From CAVVMA01 sp963788205 (GTDB lineage Bacteria > Desulfobacterota > Binatia > Binatales > Binataceae), in contig CAWBGG010000009.1 of NCBI GenBank assembly GCA_963788205.1, positions 744,001-808,000 of the forward strand: a stretch of 64,000 nt of DNA, read 5' to 3'. Each line of letters opens with the position of its first letter. Position 1 is the stretch's first letter. The notes under the pieces were generated by a model. The model had not been told where the DNA came from. It made no database searches and saw nothing but the letters and a program-made list of their open reading frames with translations. Shown piece by piece: positions 1 through 7,447 of the stretch. A program made the translations under genes and the position numbers.

Positions 1-12
1 CGGATCGGTGCG

Positions 13-297
13 ATGATAGTGAATCGGATGATGCCGCCGATGCCGGCCCTGGCGGACTTGGAGCGCGCCAAAATTTCGCCCGCGCTCAAGCGCAAGCTCA
101 AGCGCAACTGGCACGATTTCGCGGCGCTCAAGCAGCGCGAATCGATTTCACTGGAGGCGCTGCGCGCGCTTTTGCCCGCGGGCGCCGAATTGATCGTCGC
201 GCCCGACCTGGGGCGCGAGCCCCGCCGTCTGCGCGATTTGGCCGAGCTGGCCCGCAGCTTTAAGATTGCGGACCAATTCGGAGCGAAGATGCTCTAG
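13..297 (+). CDS. Hypothetical 94-residue basic helical protein
   Basis: The product is a short, Lys/Arg/Leu-rich protein with no motif I recognise and no signal peptide or membrane segment. The reading frame is open to the window edge, so the true start may lie upstream; ATG 13 is the first one visible (ATG 28 and 31 are alternatives). Its stop codon TAG is formed by the TA target of the neighbouring IS plus the first base of the IS. Removing the three elements that follow restores a TAA stop at the same place, so the gene is probably not truncated. It is convergent with the phasin-like gene that ends at 1680. Confidence 0.5.
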   Translation: MIVNRMMPPMPALADLERAKISPALKRKLKRNWHDFAALKQRESISLEALRALLPAGAELIVAPDLGREPRRLRDLAELARSFKIADQFGAKML

Positions 298-327
298 TGT
301 CCTGAGTTATAAGTTCATTGAATAAAT
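297..327 (+). repeat. Left terminal inverted repeat of the IS630 element
   Basis: This is the left end of the IS. Its first 13 bases match the right end (1424-1454, reverse complement) exactly, and the following ~18 bases match with several mismatches. Confidence 0.85.
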
Positions 328-362
328 TGTAGCCCGTCGGCGTCTCTCGTATAGGAGGAGGG

Positions 363-1457
363 ATGCCGATGCGGACCGGGAGACCGATAGCACCTTTGAG
401 CCTGGCGGCTGAAGAGCGTGAGACCTTGGAGCGGTGGGCGCGGCGGCCCAAGAGCGCGCAGGCGCTGGCCCAGCGTTCGCGGATGGTGTTGGAGTGCGCC
501 GTTGGCAGCCCTAATCTGGCGGTGGCGCGCAAGCTCGGGGTTACCCATCAGACTGTGGGCAAGTGGCGCCAGCGCTTCCTGGAGCGGCGGCTGGACGGAT
601 TGCTGGACGAGCCGCGCCCGGGAGCGCCCCGGCAAGTCAGTGACGCGCAAGTTGAGCGGGTGGTGCAGCTGACCCTGGAAAGCACTCCCGCCGATGCCAC
701 TCACTGGAGCACGCGTGCGATGGCCAAGCGCAGCGGACTGAGTCAGAGCATGATCAGCCGCATCTGGCGGGCGTTTGCCTTGCAGCCGCACCGGGCCGAG
801 GGTTTCAAGCTCTCCAAAGACCCGCAGTTCATCGACAAAGTACGCGATATCGTGGGTCTGTATCTCAATCCGCCGGACAGAGCGCTGGTGTTGTGCGTCG
901 ATGAGAAGGCACAGATTCAGGCGCTCGATCGCAGTCAGCCGCTGTTGCCGATGCGCCCCGGCCAAGCCGAGCGCCGCACGGCAGATTACAAGCGCCATGG
1001 CACCACCAACCTGTTCGCCGCGCTCGACGCCAAGACCGGGACCGTGATTGGCGAGTTTCATCGGCGTCACCGCACAGCCGAGTTTCGCAGCTTTCTGGAA
1101 ACCATCGATGCGGCAGTGCCGCCCGAACTGGACCTGCACCTGATCCTCGACAATTACGGCACCCACAAGACCCCGGCGACCAAGCGCTGGCTGCTGCGCC
1201 ATGCGCGCTTTCATCTGCACTTCACTCCCACCAGCGGCTCTTGGCTCAACCTGGTCGAGCGCTGGTTTGCGCTGCTCACCGAAAAACAACTGCGCCGCGG
1301 CGTCCACCGCAGTACCGGCGAACTGCAAGCCGCCATCCGCCGCTTCCTTGACAGCCACAACCGCAATCCTAAACCCTTCATCTGGACCAAAACGGCCGAC
1401 CAAATCCTCGATTCGGTTGCCAGATTTTGTCAACGTATTTCTAACTCAGGACACTAG
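363..1457 (+). CDS. IS630-family DDE transposase
   Basis: This enzyme catalyses cut-and-paste transposition of the surrounding IS. An N-terminal helix-turn-helix region (about residues 50-75, around LGVTHQTVGKW) is followed by a DDE catalytic core. I see the triad as D180 (LCVDEK), D263 (LILDNYGTHK) and E299 (LNLVERW), with 35 residues between the second Asp and the Glu, which is normal for IS630. Its 364 residues match the family. The ATG follows AGGAGG closely (TAGGAGGAGGGATG). The gene runs through the right inverted repeat and its TAG stop consists of the target-site TA plus the next base, so the element borrows its stop codon from the insertion site. Confidence 0.92.
   Translation: MPMRTGRPIAPLSLAAEERETLERWARRPKSAQALAQRSRMVLECAVGSPNLAVARKLGVTHQTVGKWRQRFLERRLDGLLDEPRPGAPRQVSDAQVERVVQLTLESTPADATHWSTRAMAKRSGLSQSMISRIWRAFALQPHRAEGFKLSKDPQFIDKVRDIVGLYLNPPDRALVLCVDEKAQIQALDRSQPLLPMRPGQAERRTADYKRHGTTNLFAALDAKTGTVIGEFHRRHRTAEFRSFLETIDAAVPPELDLHLILDNYGTHKTPATKRWLLRHARFHLHFTPTSGSWLNLVERWFALLTEKQLRRGVHRSTGELQAAIRRFLDSHNRNPKPFIWTKTADQILDSVARFCQRISNSGH
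1424..1454 (-). repeat. Right terminal inverted repeat of the IS630 element
   Basis: This is the right end of the IS, complementary to 297-327. It doubles as the last codons of the transposase gene, which reads through it to a stop made by the flanking TA. Confidence 0.85.
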
Positions 1458-1579
1458 CAGGTTGCGGAAAAAGTGTTTTTGACCCCTGATAACATTGATC
1501 CAAGGTGCATTTTCGTGATCGTAGTAGCGCTTACTCCTCGCCGAAATCGCCTTCCCTTTGGTTTTTCCGCAACCTGCTA
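1455..1579. mobile_element. MITE-like element A with 18-bp perfect inverted repeats
   Basis: A ~125-bp non-coding element starts with TAGCAGGTTGCGGAAAAA (1455-1472) and ends with its exact reverse complement (1562-1579). TA occurs at both ends, shared with the IS on the left and with the next element on the right, so TA was probably the target. It encodes no transposase; the short ORF crossing it is not convincing. The inverted repeats differ from those of the IS630 element, so it would need a different transposase elsewhere. It may be a solo MITE or an internal-deletion derivative of a larger IS. Confidence 0.75.
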
Positions 1580-1682
1580 GTGCCGTTCCAACTTGTTGTT
1601 CCGAATTATAGCGAGCCATGCGCTTTTCCCGCTCGCTCATCCGAACCGCCCCGCTTACGTGCGAATAGTTGGAACGGCACTA
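1578..1682 (-). mobile_element. MITE-like element B, copy 1
   Basis: A 105-bp element has terminal inverted repeats with tip TAGTGCCGTTCCAAC and TA at both ends. A second copy lies at 15168-15293 in the opposite orientation. Aligned, the two are highly similar along their whole length except for about 21 extra bases in copy 2. Both retain a frame reading approximately SER-x-KRMARYNSEQQ-x-GTAL, which may be the relic of the parent transposase or a small conserved peptide. Two copies with intact ends in one window mark it as a mobile, non-autonomous family. Confidence 0.85.
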
Positions 1683-2036
1683 ATCGCCGGCGTTCTTATG
1701 GTCGCGTTTCTTCGCCGGCAGGGTCTTTAGCGGCGCCTTGGGACTGGCCAGCATGCGGTCGAGCTTGATGCTAAGATTAAGCAGTTGGCCGTTGAGATGA
1801 TCGAGGCGCGCCTTCAATTCCCGAACGTCGCGCTTGGACGGGATGCTCACGAAATCCAGAAAAGTCTCCATGTTGCGATCGAAGACCTTCTTGTTGGCCA
1901 TGAACCGTTCGCCGGCGCGGCCCAGCGCGCGGCGCGCGCGTTCGTTGGACATCACTTCGCCGAAGAAGCTGGTCAGGCCTTCTTCGCTCATCTGTTTAAT
2001 CTTCGAGAATAGGCTCTCGGCGTCGTCGGTTGCCAT
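1680..2036 (-). CDS. Phasin-like / granule-associated coiled-coil protein (tentative)
   Basis: The product of about 118 residues is helical and charged, with no signal peptide. The C-terminal half (FLDFVSIPSKRDVRELKARL followed by a heptad-like Leu pattern) resembles phasins and small polyhydroxyalkanoate-granule or magnetosome-type coiled-coil proteins, but I cannot assign it firmly. I start it at the ATG at 2036 rather than the in-frame TTG three codons upstream. The stop codon at 1680-1682 coincides with the TA end of MITE B, and removal of the mobile DNA leaves a TAG stop in the same place. It is divergent from the 2-TM protein at 2077. Confidence 0.5.
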   Translation of the reverse strand: MATDDAESLFSKIKQMSEEGLTSFFGEVMSNERARRALGRAGERFMANKKVFDRNMETFLDFVSIPSKRDVRELKARLDHLNGQLLNLSIKLDRMLASPKAPLKTLPAKKRDHKNAGD

Positions 2037-2076
2037 CAATAGCAACTATATATAGACCGGCGCTGCACGCAAACCG

Positions 2077-2364
2077 ATGGGAACCCTGGCCACGATACTG
2101 AGTTACAGTTCCGGGTTTGCGTTGATGCGCTATCCTGAGAACCCGCCCGAGCTGATCGCGACCTCGCTGGCGATCAACGCCGCACTGGCGCCGCTCATCG
2201 CGATTATCGCGACTCGGCGCCGTCGCAGCCTGGTGCTCTGGAGCGCGCTGGGATTCACGCTGGGGATGTGGGCATTAGCCGCGGTGCTCGTGATGGGCCG
2301 CGCCAAGGATGCGCTGGAGCGCGGCCCCGACGCCGGCTTTCCGCCTACTTCGCATGCCGCCTGA
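2077..2364 (+). CDS. Small membrane protein with two predicted TM segments
   Basis: The 95-residue product has two hydrophobic stretches (about residues 25-45 and 50-73) separated by a basic ATRRRRS loop, which would place the loop in the cytoplasm. No family is recognised. The 3' end overlaps the stop of the convergent hydrolase gene by 20 bp. It is divergent from the phasin-like gene across a 40-bp gap that contains an AT-rich TATATATA stretch, which could serve either promoter. Confidence 0.45.
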   Translation: MGTLATILSYSSGFALMRYPENPPELIATSLAINAALAPLIAIIATRRRRSLVLWSALGFTLGMWALAAVLVMGRAKDALERGPDAGFPPTSHAA

Positions 2365-3526
2365 TCCACGCCGCGATTGGTGCGTAGACCTTGCTCTCCG
2401 CCTGGGTGCCGCACAGCACGTCCAGATGGCCCCATCCCTGGAGCGCAGTGAACGCTACCTCGGAGCTCCCGGTCGATTGGGCGGTCTTTTGAACCTGGGC
2501 CGCCCATCCCGCCCCCAGGTTGGTGCTGGCGAAGGCGATCACCGGGATCTTCGAGGCGGCGAGTGATACCATCTGCTCCCGCGTTGGCATGCTCTCGTAG
2601 TTCTGTATCGAGGGCCACCAGCGATCGTCCTGGAGGAGGACTCGCGCCAGCGTCGGCCCGTCAGAGAAGCCGCCCAGCGGATTGGCCAGTCCGCCCTTGC
2701 CGCCGAATTTGGCCGCGTCGTAGAGAACGTGCTCTAGGTTCTCGCGCGCGGTCTTGTACTTTGGAATCGGTGCAGGACCGTCGGGATTGGCGATCACCAT
2801 CTGGATGAGAATCTTGCGCTTGTCGAAAGTAAGGTGCTGCCCGCCAAGGTCGTCGGCGTAACCTTTCGGACTACCCGGCGTCGGCGGCTGGTCGCTGAGG
2901 AACCCGTCGAGCATCACGAGTCCCGCCACGCGCTCCGGATGATGCGCGGCGTAGACATACGCGAACTCGACTCCGCGGCTGAATCCCGAGACGAACAGCT
3001 TCTCACGATGCGTGGTGGCCGAGACGAACTCGGCCGCCGCGTCGATGTCCGACCCGAATAGCTCGTCGGTCCATCCCTTCAACTCGGAAAGATCCTTCTC
3101 GGGCATCGCCGGCGGAATAAAGTGGGTGCGGTAATCGAGTGCCCAGGTGTCGATACCCTTGGTCGCCAGATAGACCATCAGATTGTGCTGCGGGTCGTCC
3201 ACTCCGATTTCGCCGTTCATATAGGTTCCCGGCAGAAAGAGCACCACCGCCGCGGGATTCGCCGGCGGCTTGGGACCGGCCGCGACGCGATGCAGCGCGA
3301 TCTGGTCGAATGGCGAGGTGCCGCATTTGGCTGCGAACCGCCATTCGTAGATACCGGGCGCGCCCTTGAGCGCACGCGGCTGGCCGGTCAGCGTCCAATC
3401 TGGCTCGAAGATCGAAAACTCGCCATGCGTAATCGTCCCACTTGCGGCGGAAACCGCGAACAACCCGGAAATGAAGATAGCGAGCGCGGTGGCCGCCCAG
3501 GCGGCGCGAGAGGTAGTTCGATTCAT
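2345..3526 (-). CDS. Secreted alpha/beta hydrolase (esterase/lipase-like)
   Basis: I start it at ATG 3526 (MNRTTSR), giving 393 residues with a clear signal peptide (hydrophobic core about residues 8-28). The alpha/beta-hydrolase fold is shown by a nucleophile elbow GFSRG (Ser183), an upstream oxyanion-type strand VVLFLPGTY and a C-terminal GWGHLDVL that supplies the likely catalytic His. The substrate is unknown; lipase or esterase activity on soluble esters is likely. A GGAAGG ribosome site lies just upstream. The start codon is one base from the stop of a small upstream ORF, suggesting translational coupling. Confidence 0.75.
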   Translation of the reverse strand: MNRTTSRAAWAATALAIFISGLFAVSAASGTITHGEFSIFEPDWTLTGQPRALKGAPGIYEWRFAAKCGTSPFDQIALHRVAAGPKPPANPAAVVLFLPGTYMNGEIGVDDPQHNLMVYLATKGIDTWALDYRTHFIPPAMPEKDLSELKGWTDELFGSDIDAAAEFVSATTHREKLFVSGFSRGVEFAYVYAAHHPERVAGLVMLDGFLSDQPPTPGSPKGYADDLGGQHLTFDKRKILIQMVIANPDGPAPIPKYKTARENLEHVLYDAAKFGGKGGLANPLGGFSDGPTLARVLLQDDRWWPSIQNYESMPTREQMVSLAASKIPVIAFASTNLGAGWAAQVQKTAQSTGSSEVAFTALQGWGHLDVLCGTQAESKVYAPIAAWIRRHAK

Positions 3527-3527
3527 C

Positions 3528-3731
3528 TCATCCTTCCATCGGACATCCGTCGGCCACTTCCGACGCGTCAAGATCGTTACCGTCCCCGCCGATGGCGATG
3601 ACGCTCCCGGCAGGATCGGCGGCATGATTCATCGCGACGTACATGAAGCCGCATTTGTCGCATCGGCTCGCCACGATCGTCGTCAGCTTGCTGCCCCATC
3701 CTCCTATCGCGGTGAATTGATGAGCGCCCAT
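3528..3731 (-). CDS. Small CxxC protein upstream of the hydrolase (tentative)
   Basis: This 67-residue ORF has a single CDKC pair and no other recognisable feature. Its TGA is separated from the ATG of the hydrolase by one base, which is typical of coupled genes and is the main reason to keep it. No good ribosome site precedes its ATG, so it could be spurious. Confidence 0.3.
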   Translation of the reverse strand: MGAHQFTAIGGWGSKLTTIVASRCDKCGFMYVAMNHAADPAGSVIAIGGDGNDLDASEVADGCPMEG

Positions 3732-3913
3732 CGGAGGAACTCATATACTATTTGCGGCCCGCGCCACAGCGTCGGCGGTTGATTCGGTTGATTCCTGGGG
3801 CCCGCCATGCGAAACAGAAGCGTCGCCCTCGCGCCTGCCGTGGCGCGAGTGAAACCTGTGATGGTCGTGCGTTTCAACGCGATGGCGATTAACGGATTTG
3901 ACCGGAGCTGACG

Positions 3914-4831
3914 ATGCCGAACAAAGTTGAGTTCGCGATCTTCTCACCGCAAGCCGCGATGTCGTGGCCCGCGCTGCTGGACCGTGCGCGGCTCGTCGAG
4001 AAGCTGGGCTTCCATTCGCTTTGGCTGGTCGATCACATGTGGACGCGCGGGATGCCCGATTTGGACCATCACGAGTGCTTAACCCTGATGGCCGGGCTGG
4101 CCGCCGCCACCGACCATCTCAGGATCGGCACGCTGGTGATCTGCAACTCGTATCGCAATCCGGCGCTGCTGGCGAAGTCGCTGACGACGATCGATCACAT
4201 CAGCAACGGGCGGCTCGAAATCGGGATCGGCGCGGGCTGGATGGACGAGGAATATCGCGCCTACGGCTACGAGTTTCCCTCGATGGGCAAGCGGCTGCGC
4301 CAACTCGATGAGAGCCTGCAAGTCTTAAACGCGATGTTCGCCGACAAGCGCGCCAGCTTCAAAGGCAAGTACTACGAGATCGCCGACGCGCCGCTCAATC
4401 CCAAGCCGGTGCAGCGGCCGCATCCGCCGATACTGATCGGCGGCAGCGGCGAAAAGGTGATGCTGCGAATCGTTGCGAAGTACGCCGATCGCTGGAACTG
4501 TCCGGCGGGCTACGACGATTTCGCGCGCAAGCTCAACGTGCTCAAGGATCATTGCAGGGCCGTCGGCCGCGACTTCAGCACGCTGACGATCTCGGAGCAG
4601 TTGCTGGTCTGCATGGGCAAGGACGACGAGGAAGTCGAACGGAAGTGGCAGATGGCCAAGCGATTTCCGTTCTCGGCCACCGGAATAAAGGGCACGCCCG
4701 ATCAGATCATCGCGCAGCTTCGCGAGCGCGTGAACCGGGGCGTTACGATGTTCACGATCTTCTTCAGCGACTTTGCGCCGCCGGCCACGCTGGAGACCTT
4801 CGCGCGCCAGGTAATGCCCGCATTCGCTTAG
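3914..4831 (+). CDS. LLM-class F420/flavin-dependent oxidoreductase, copy 1
   Basis: This 305-residue cytoplasmic TIM-barrel enzyme belongs to the luciferase-like monooxygenase superfamily, F420-dependent branch. Visible family features are the start VEFAIFSPQ, the strand SLWLVDHMW, the motif HISNGRLEIGIGAGW and the late PILIGGSGEK. Such enzymes use reduced F420 or FMN to reduce or oxygenate small molecules; the substrate cannot be read from sequence. A GGAG site precedes the ATG. It is followed after 18 bp by a paralogue and then a phosphotransferase with overlapping start, so the three probably form one operon. Confidence 0.85.
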   Translation: MPNKVEFAIFSPQAAMSWPALLDRARLVEKLGFHSLWLVDHMWTRGMPDLDHHECLTLMAGLAAATDHLRIGTLVICNSYRNPALLAKSLTTIDHISNGRLEIGIGAGWMDEEYRAYGYEFPSMGKRLRQLDESLQVLNAMFADKRASFKGKYYEIADAPLNPKPVQRPHPPILIGGSGEKVMLRIVAKYADRWNCPAGYDDFARKLNVLKDHCRAVGRDFSTLTISEQLLVCMGKDDEEVERKWQMAKRFPFSATGIKGTPDQIIAQLRERVNRGVTMFTIFFSDFAPPATLETFARQVMPAFA

Positions 4832-4849
4832 GTCTGACGGAGAGACGCT

Positions 4850-5773
4850 ATGGCCGACCACAAAGTCGAATTCGGACTCGAAGTCCCGCAAGGCGGGCTG
4901 CCGTGGCCGATGTGCCTGGAGTTCGCGCAGGCCGCCGACCGGCTGGGTTACCATTCGATCTGGCTTTCCGACCATATGTGGATTCCGGGGCTGCCCGATC
5001 TCGACTACCACGAGGCGATCGCGATGATGGGCGCGCTGGCTGCCTGCACCCAGCGCGTGCGCCTCGGCACGATCGTGCTGTGCAACTCCTATCGCAATCC
5101 CGGCCTGCTGGCGAAGTCGCTGGTCACGATCGATCACATCAGCAACGGCCGTCTCGATATCGGGGTCGGCGCGGGCTGGATGGAAGAAGAGTACCGCGCC
5201 TACGGCTATGAATTTCCGCCCGCGAGCGTGCGGCTTAAGCAATTCGAGGAGGGCCTGCTGATCATGAAGGCGCTGTTTGCCGAGCGCCGCGCCAATTTCA
5301 GCGGCAAGTACTATTCGATCGTGGACGCGCCGCTCAATCCCAAGCCGATCCAGAAGCCGCATCCGCCGATCATGATCGGCGGGCTGGGCGAGAAGGTGCT
5401 GCTACGGCTGGTAGCAAAATACGCCGACCACTATAACCTGATGCCCACGTATGAGAACTTTGATCGCACGCTGGGCGTGCTGCGCCAGCATTGCCGCGCG
5501 ATCTGCCGCGACTTCGGCACGCTCAAGATCTCCGAGATGGTGTTTGCCGTTCTCGGCCGCACCGAGCAGGAAGCCGCGCAGGCGTGGGAGCAGGCGCAAT
5601 CGATGGGACAGGACATGCGCAACGCGATCAAAGGCACGGCCGTGCAGGTGATCGAGCAATTCAAAAAGCGCGCGGCTCGGGGGGTCAGCCTGTTTCAGCT
5701 CGTGCTGCTGCCGATGCCTTCCGTCAGCGCGGCGGAGCTGTTCGCGCGCGAGGTGATGCCCGCGTTTGCGTGA
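4850..5773 (+). CDS. LLM-class F420/flavin-dependent oxidoreductase, copy 2
   Basis: This 307-residue paralogue of the preceding gene is collinear with it over its full length (SIWLSDHMW, HISNGRLDIGVGAGW, PIMIGGLGEK). The pair arose by tandem duplication and has since diverged at many positions, which suggests distinct substrates or a heteromer. A GGAGAG ribosome site lies upstream. The TGA overlaps a possible GTG start of the phosphotransferase gene (GTGA), supporting co-translation. Confidence 0.85.
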   Translation: MADHKVEFGLEVPQGGLPWPMCLEFAQAADRLGYHSIWLSDHMWIPGLPDLDYHEAIAMMGALAACTQRVRLGTIVLCNSYRNPGLLAKSLVTIDHISNGRLDIGVGAGWMEEEYRAYGYEFPPASVRLKQFEEGLLIMKALFAERRANFSGKYYSIVDAPLNPKPIQKPHPPIMIGGLGEKVLLRLVAKYADHYNLMPTYENFDRTLGVLRQHCRAICRDFGTLKISEMVFAVLGRTEQEAAQAWEQAQSMGQDMRNAIKGTAVQVIEQFKKRAARGVSLFQLVLLPMPSVSAAELFAREVMPAFA

Positions 5774-5799
5774 TCGGCGCGCGATTCGATGCGGATCTG

Positions 5800-6807
5800 A
5801 TGAATGAGCGCAGCCTGACAGAATATCTCGCGCGCCAGATTCCGGGCGCGAGCGGCGTCAAGGTCTTGGGGCTCAAGCGAATCTCCGGCGGCTCCTCGCG
5901 CGAGACCTATGCCTTCGACCTCGAATGGATCGACTCGCGCGGCGAGCGCCAATCGCGTCCGCTGATCGCGCGCCGCGATCCCACCGGCGGCCTGCTGCAA
6001 ACCTCGCGCGAGCGCGAGTTCAACGTGCTCCGCGCGGTACATCGGGCCGGCCTCAAGGTGCCCGAGCCCTTCTGCCTGGAGCTCGATCCCGCCGTTATCG
6101 AGCGTCCGTTCTTCCTGATGGCGCGGGCCGAGGGGCGCGTAACCACGGGCGCATTCCCGGCCACCGAACCGGACGCGTTGCGGGCCAGGATTGCGGATCA
6201 GTTTCTTGACGAACTGGCGCGCCTGCAGGCGCTCGACTATCGCGCGCTCGGACTCGAATGGCTGGGCGAGCCGGGCGATCCCGGCGAACCGGCGCGCGCG
6301 CAGGCCGCGCAGTGGCGCGAAACCTACGAGCGCGATCGCATGGGCGAGCATTACCCGGTCCTGTCGGCCGCGTTCGCATGGCTGCAAGCGCAGCAACTCC
6401 AGAGCGATCGCGTGGTGGTCGTCCATGGCGACTACCGCTCGGGAAACTATTTGTACGACGACCATGGGATCAACGCGATGCTCGACTGGGAGATGACTCA
6501 TCTGGGCGATCCGATGGAAGACCTCGGATGGGCCTCGATGATGTTCTGGGGACGCGGCGAGCTTGCGGGCGGACTGATGGAACGCGAGGCGTTCTACCGG
6601 CTCTACGAGCACAAGACCGGCCGTCCGGTCGACCGGCAGCGGCTGTTCTTCTACCAGGTCCTGGGCAACGCCAAGATGGCGGTGATCTGCTTGACGGGAA
6701 TTCGTGACTTTGTCGAAGGCCGCACCGCAGATTCCATCATGCCGTTTCTGCAACTGCTGTTGCCGCCGCTCTTCGATGATCTGGCGAGCCAATTGAAGTT
6801 GGTGTAA
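5800..6807 (+). CDS. Phosphotransferase family protein (APH/choline-kinase fold)
   Basis: The product has 335 residues from ATG 5800 (MNERSLT); an in-frame GTG at 5770 overlapping the previous stop is the alternative start. It has the aminoglycoside-phosphotransferase/ACAD10-11-like kinase fold: an N-lobe with ISGGSSRETY, a catalytic loop VVHGDYRSGNYLYD (Asp as base, Asn for metal) and LDWEMTHLGDP (the DFG-like metal Asp). This subfamily often sits with acyl-CoA and LLM oxidoreductase genes and probably phosphorylates hydroxy-acyl or alcohol intermediates. The position directly after two LLM enzymes fits a shared catabolic route. Confidence 0.8.
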   Translation: MNERSLTEYLARQIPGASGVKVLGLKRISGGSSRETYAFDLEWIDSRGERQSRPLIARRDPTGGLLQTSREREFNVLRAVHRAGLKVPEPFCLELDPAVIERPFFLMARAEGRVTTGAFPATEPDALRARIADQFLDELARLQALDYRALGLEWLGEPGDPGEPARAQAAQWRETYERDRMGEHYPVLSAAFAWLQAQQLQSDRVVVVHGDYRSGNYLYDDHGINAMLDWEMTHLGDPMEDLGWASMMFWGRGELAGGLMEREAFYRLYEHKTGRPVDRQRLFFYQVLGNAKMAVICLTGIRDFVEGRTADSIMPFLQLLLPPLFDDLASQLKLV

Positions 6808-6862
6808 GTGATGAATCGTTAATCGCATGAAGCTTCACAAGGCAATCCGGAGAGCAGTGGAA

Positions 6863-6960
6863 TGAGATTCCTCGCTGCGCGGACTCCGCTCGGAATGACA
6901 TTAGGAAGAACGCGCAGGATAGTTGTCATTCCGAGCGCAAGCTGCTGAAGCGAGGAATCT
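6863..6960. repeat. Intergenic inverted repeat of the GTCATTCCGAGCG type
   Basis: Two long arms (6863-6900 and 6924-6960) are largely reverse complements, with cores CGGAATGACA and TGTCATTCCGAG, and could form a long hairpin. The same core in degenerate form (GTCATTCTGAGCGCAGCGAA) recurs singly near 23503-23530. This is a dispersed extragenic repeat, and may also stop transcription after the phosphotransferase gene. The rest of 6808-7060 holds no gene. Confidence 0.7.
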
Positions 6961-7060
6961 ATCGCGTGCAGCGCGCCCACCGACCCTCGCGTTTCACTGG
7001 TTGTGCAGGGTCTTCCGGAGCGCGAAGAGCGACTGACAGGAGCGAAGCAACAACACCACC

Positions 7061-7441
7061 ATGTTACGACCGACGCTGGCCGAGACCTTAGCCGGAATTC
7101 AGCGGACGATCCTCGGCACGCTGTTCGCCGAACTGTCGTCGCCCTACGCCCAGGGACAGGCTGCGATGGCGGCGGCGGATCTCATGCACGTGGCCGCTTC
7201 GCTCGAAAACGCGCCCGCCTACGACGCGGCCGAAGTTGCCGATCTGCAGCAGACGCTCGCCACGCCCAAATCCGAAACGGCGCGCCTGGATCGGCGCGCG
7301 ATGGAGGCTGCGATGGCGGAACTTGCGGCGGCGCTGGTGCTGGGCAAACTCGACGCGGCGTCGGCCGAGACGGTACGCGGCTATATACGCCGCCATCTCG
7401 ATCGCGCCCGGACATTGCTCAAGAGCAGTTGGGGCGCGTGA
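7061..7441 (+). CDS. Hypothetical all-helical protein
   Basis: The 126-residue product is Ala/Leu/Glu-rich, predicted helical, with no signal peptide or TM segment. I do not recognise the family. The ATG follows GGAGCGAAG at longer than ideal spacing. It is convergent with the glycerophosphodiester phosphodiesterase gene, 6 bp away. Its downstream position to the LLM/phosphotransferase genes could mean a shared role, but a long repeat separates them. Confidence 0.5.
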   Translation: MLRPTLAETLAGIQRTILGTLFAELSSPYAQGQAAMAAADLMHVAASLENAPAYDAAEVADLQQTLATPKSETARLDRRAMEAAMAELAAALVLGKLDAASAETVRGYIRRHLDRARTLLKSSWGA

Positions 7442-7447
7442 CGCGTC

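Larger units (their letters stand above)
297..1454 (+). mobile_element. Complete IS630-family insertion sequence
   Basis: A 1158-bp element carries one DDE transposase gene. It is bounded by imperfect terminal inverted repeats of about 31 bp (297-327 and 1424-1454) that share the perfect tip GTGTCCTGAGTTA. The dinucleotide TA flanks both ends (295-296 and 1455-1456), as expected for the TA target duplication of the IS630/Tc1-mariner superfamily. Both ends and the transposase look intact, so the element could be active. Its right end abuts a second, unrelated inverted-repeat element directly. Confidence 0.92.

Noticed and set aside
315..1433. Long - strand open frame across the IS630 transposase
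   Set aside because: It is a shadow of the transposase frame in GC-rich DNA, with no ribosome site and no recognisable protein.
3741..3947. 68-residue - strand frame overlapping the first LLM gene start
   Set aside because: It overlaps the ribosome site and start of a well-supported gene and has no features of its own.
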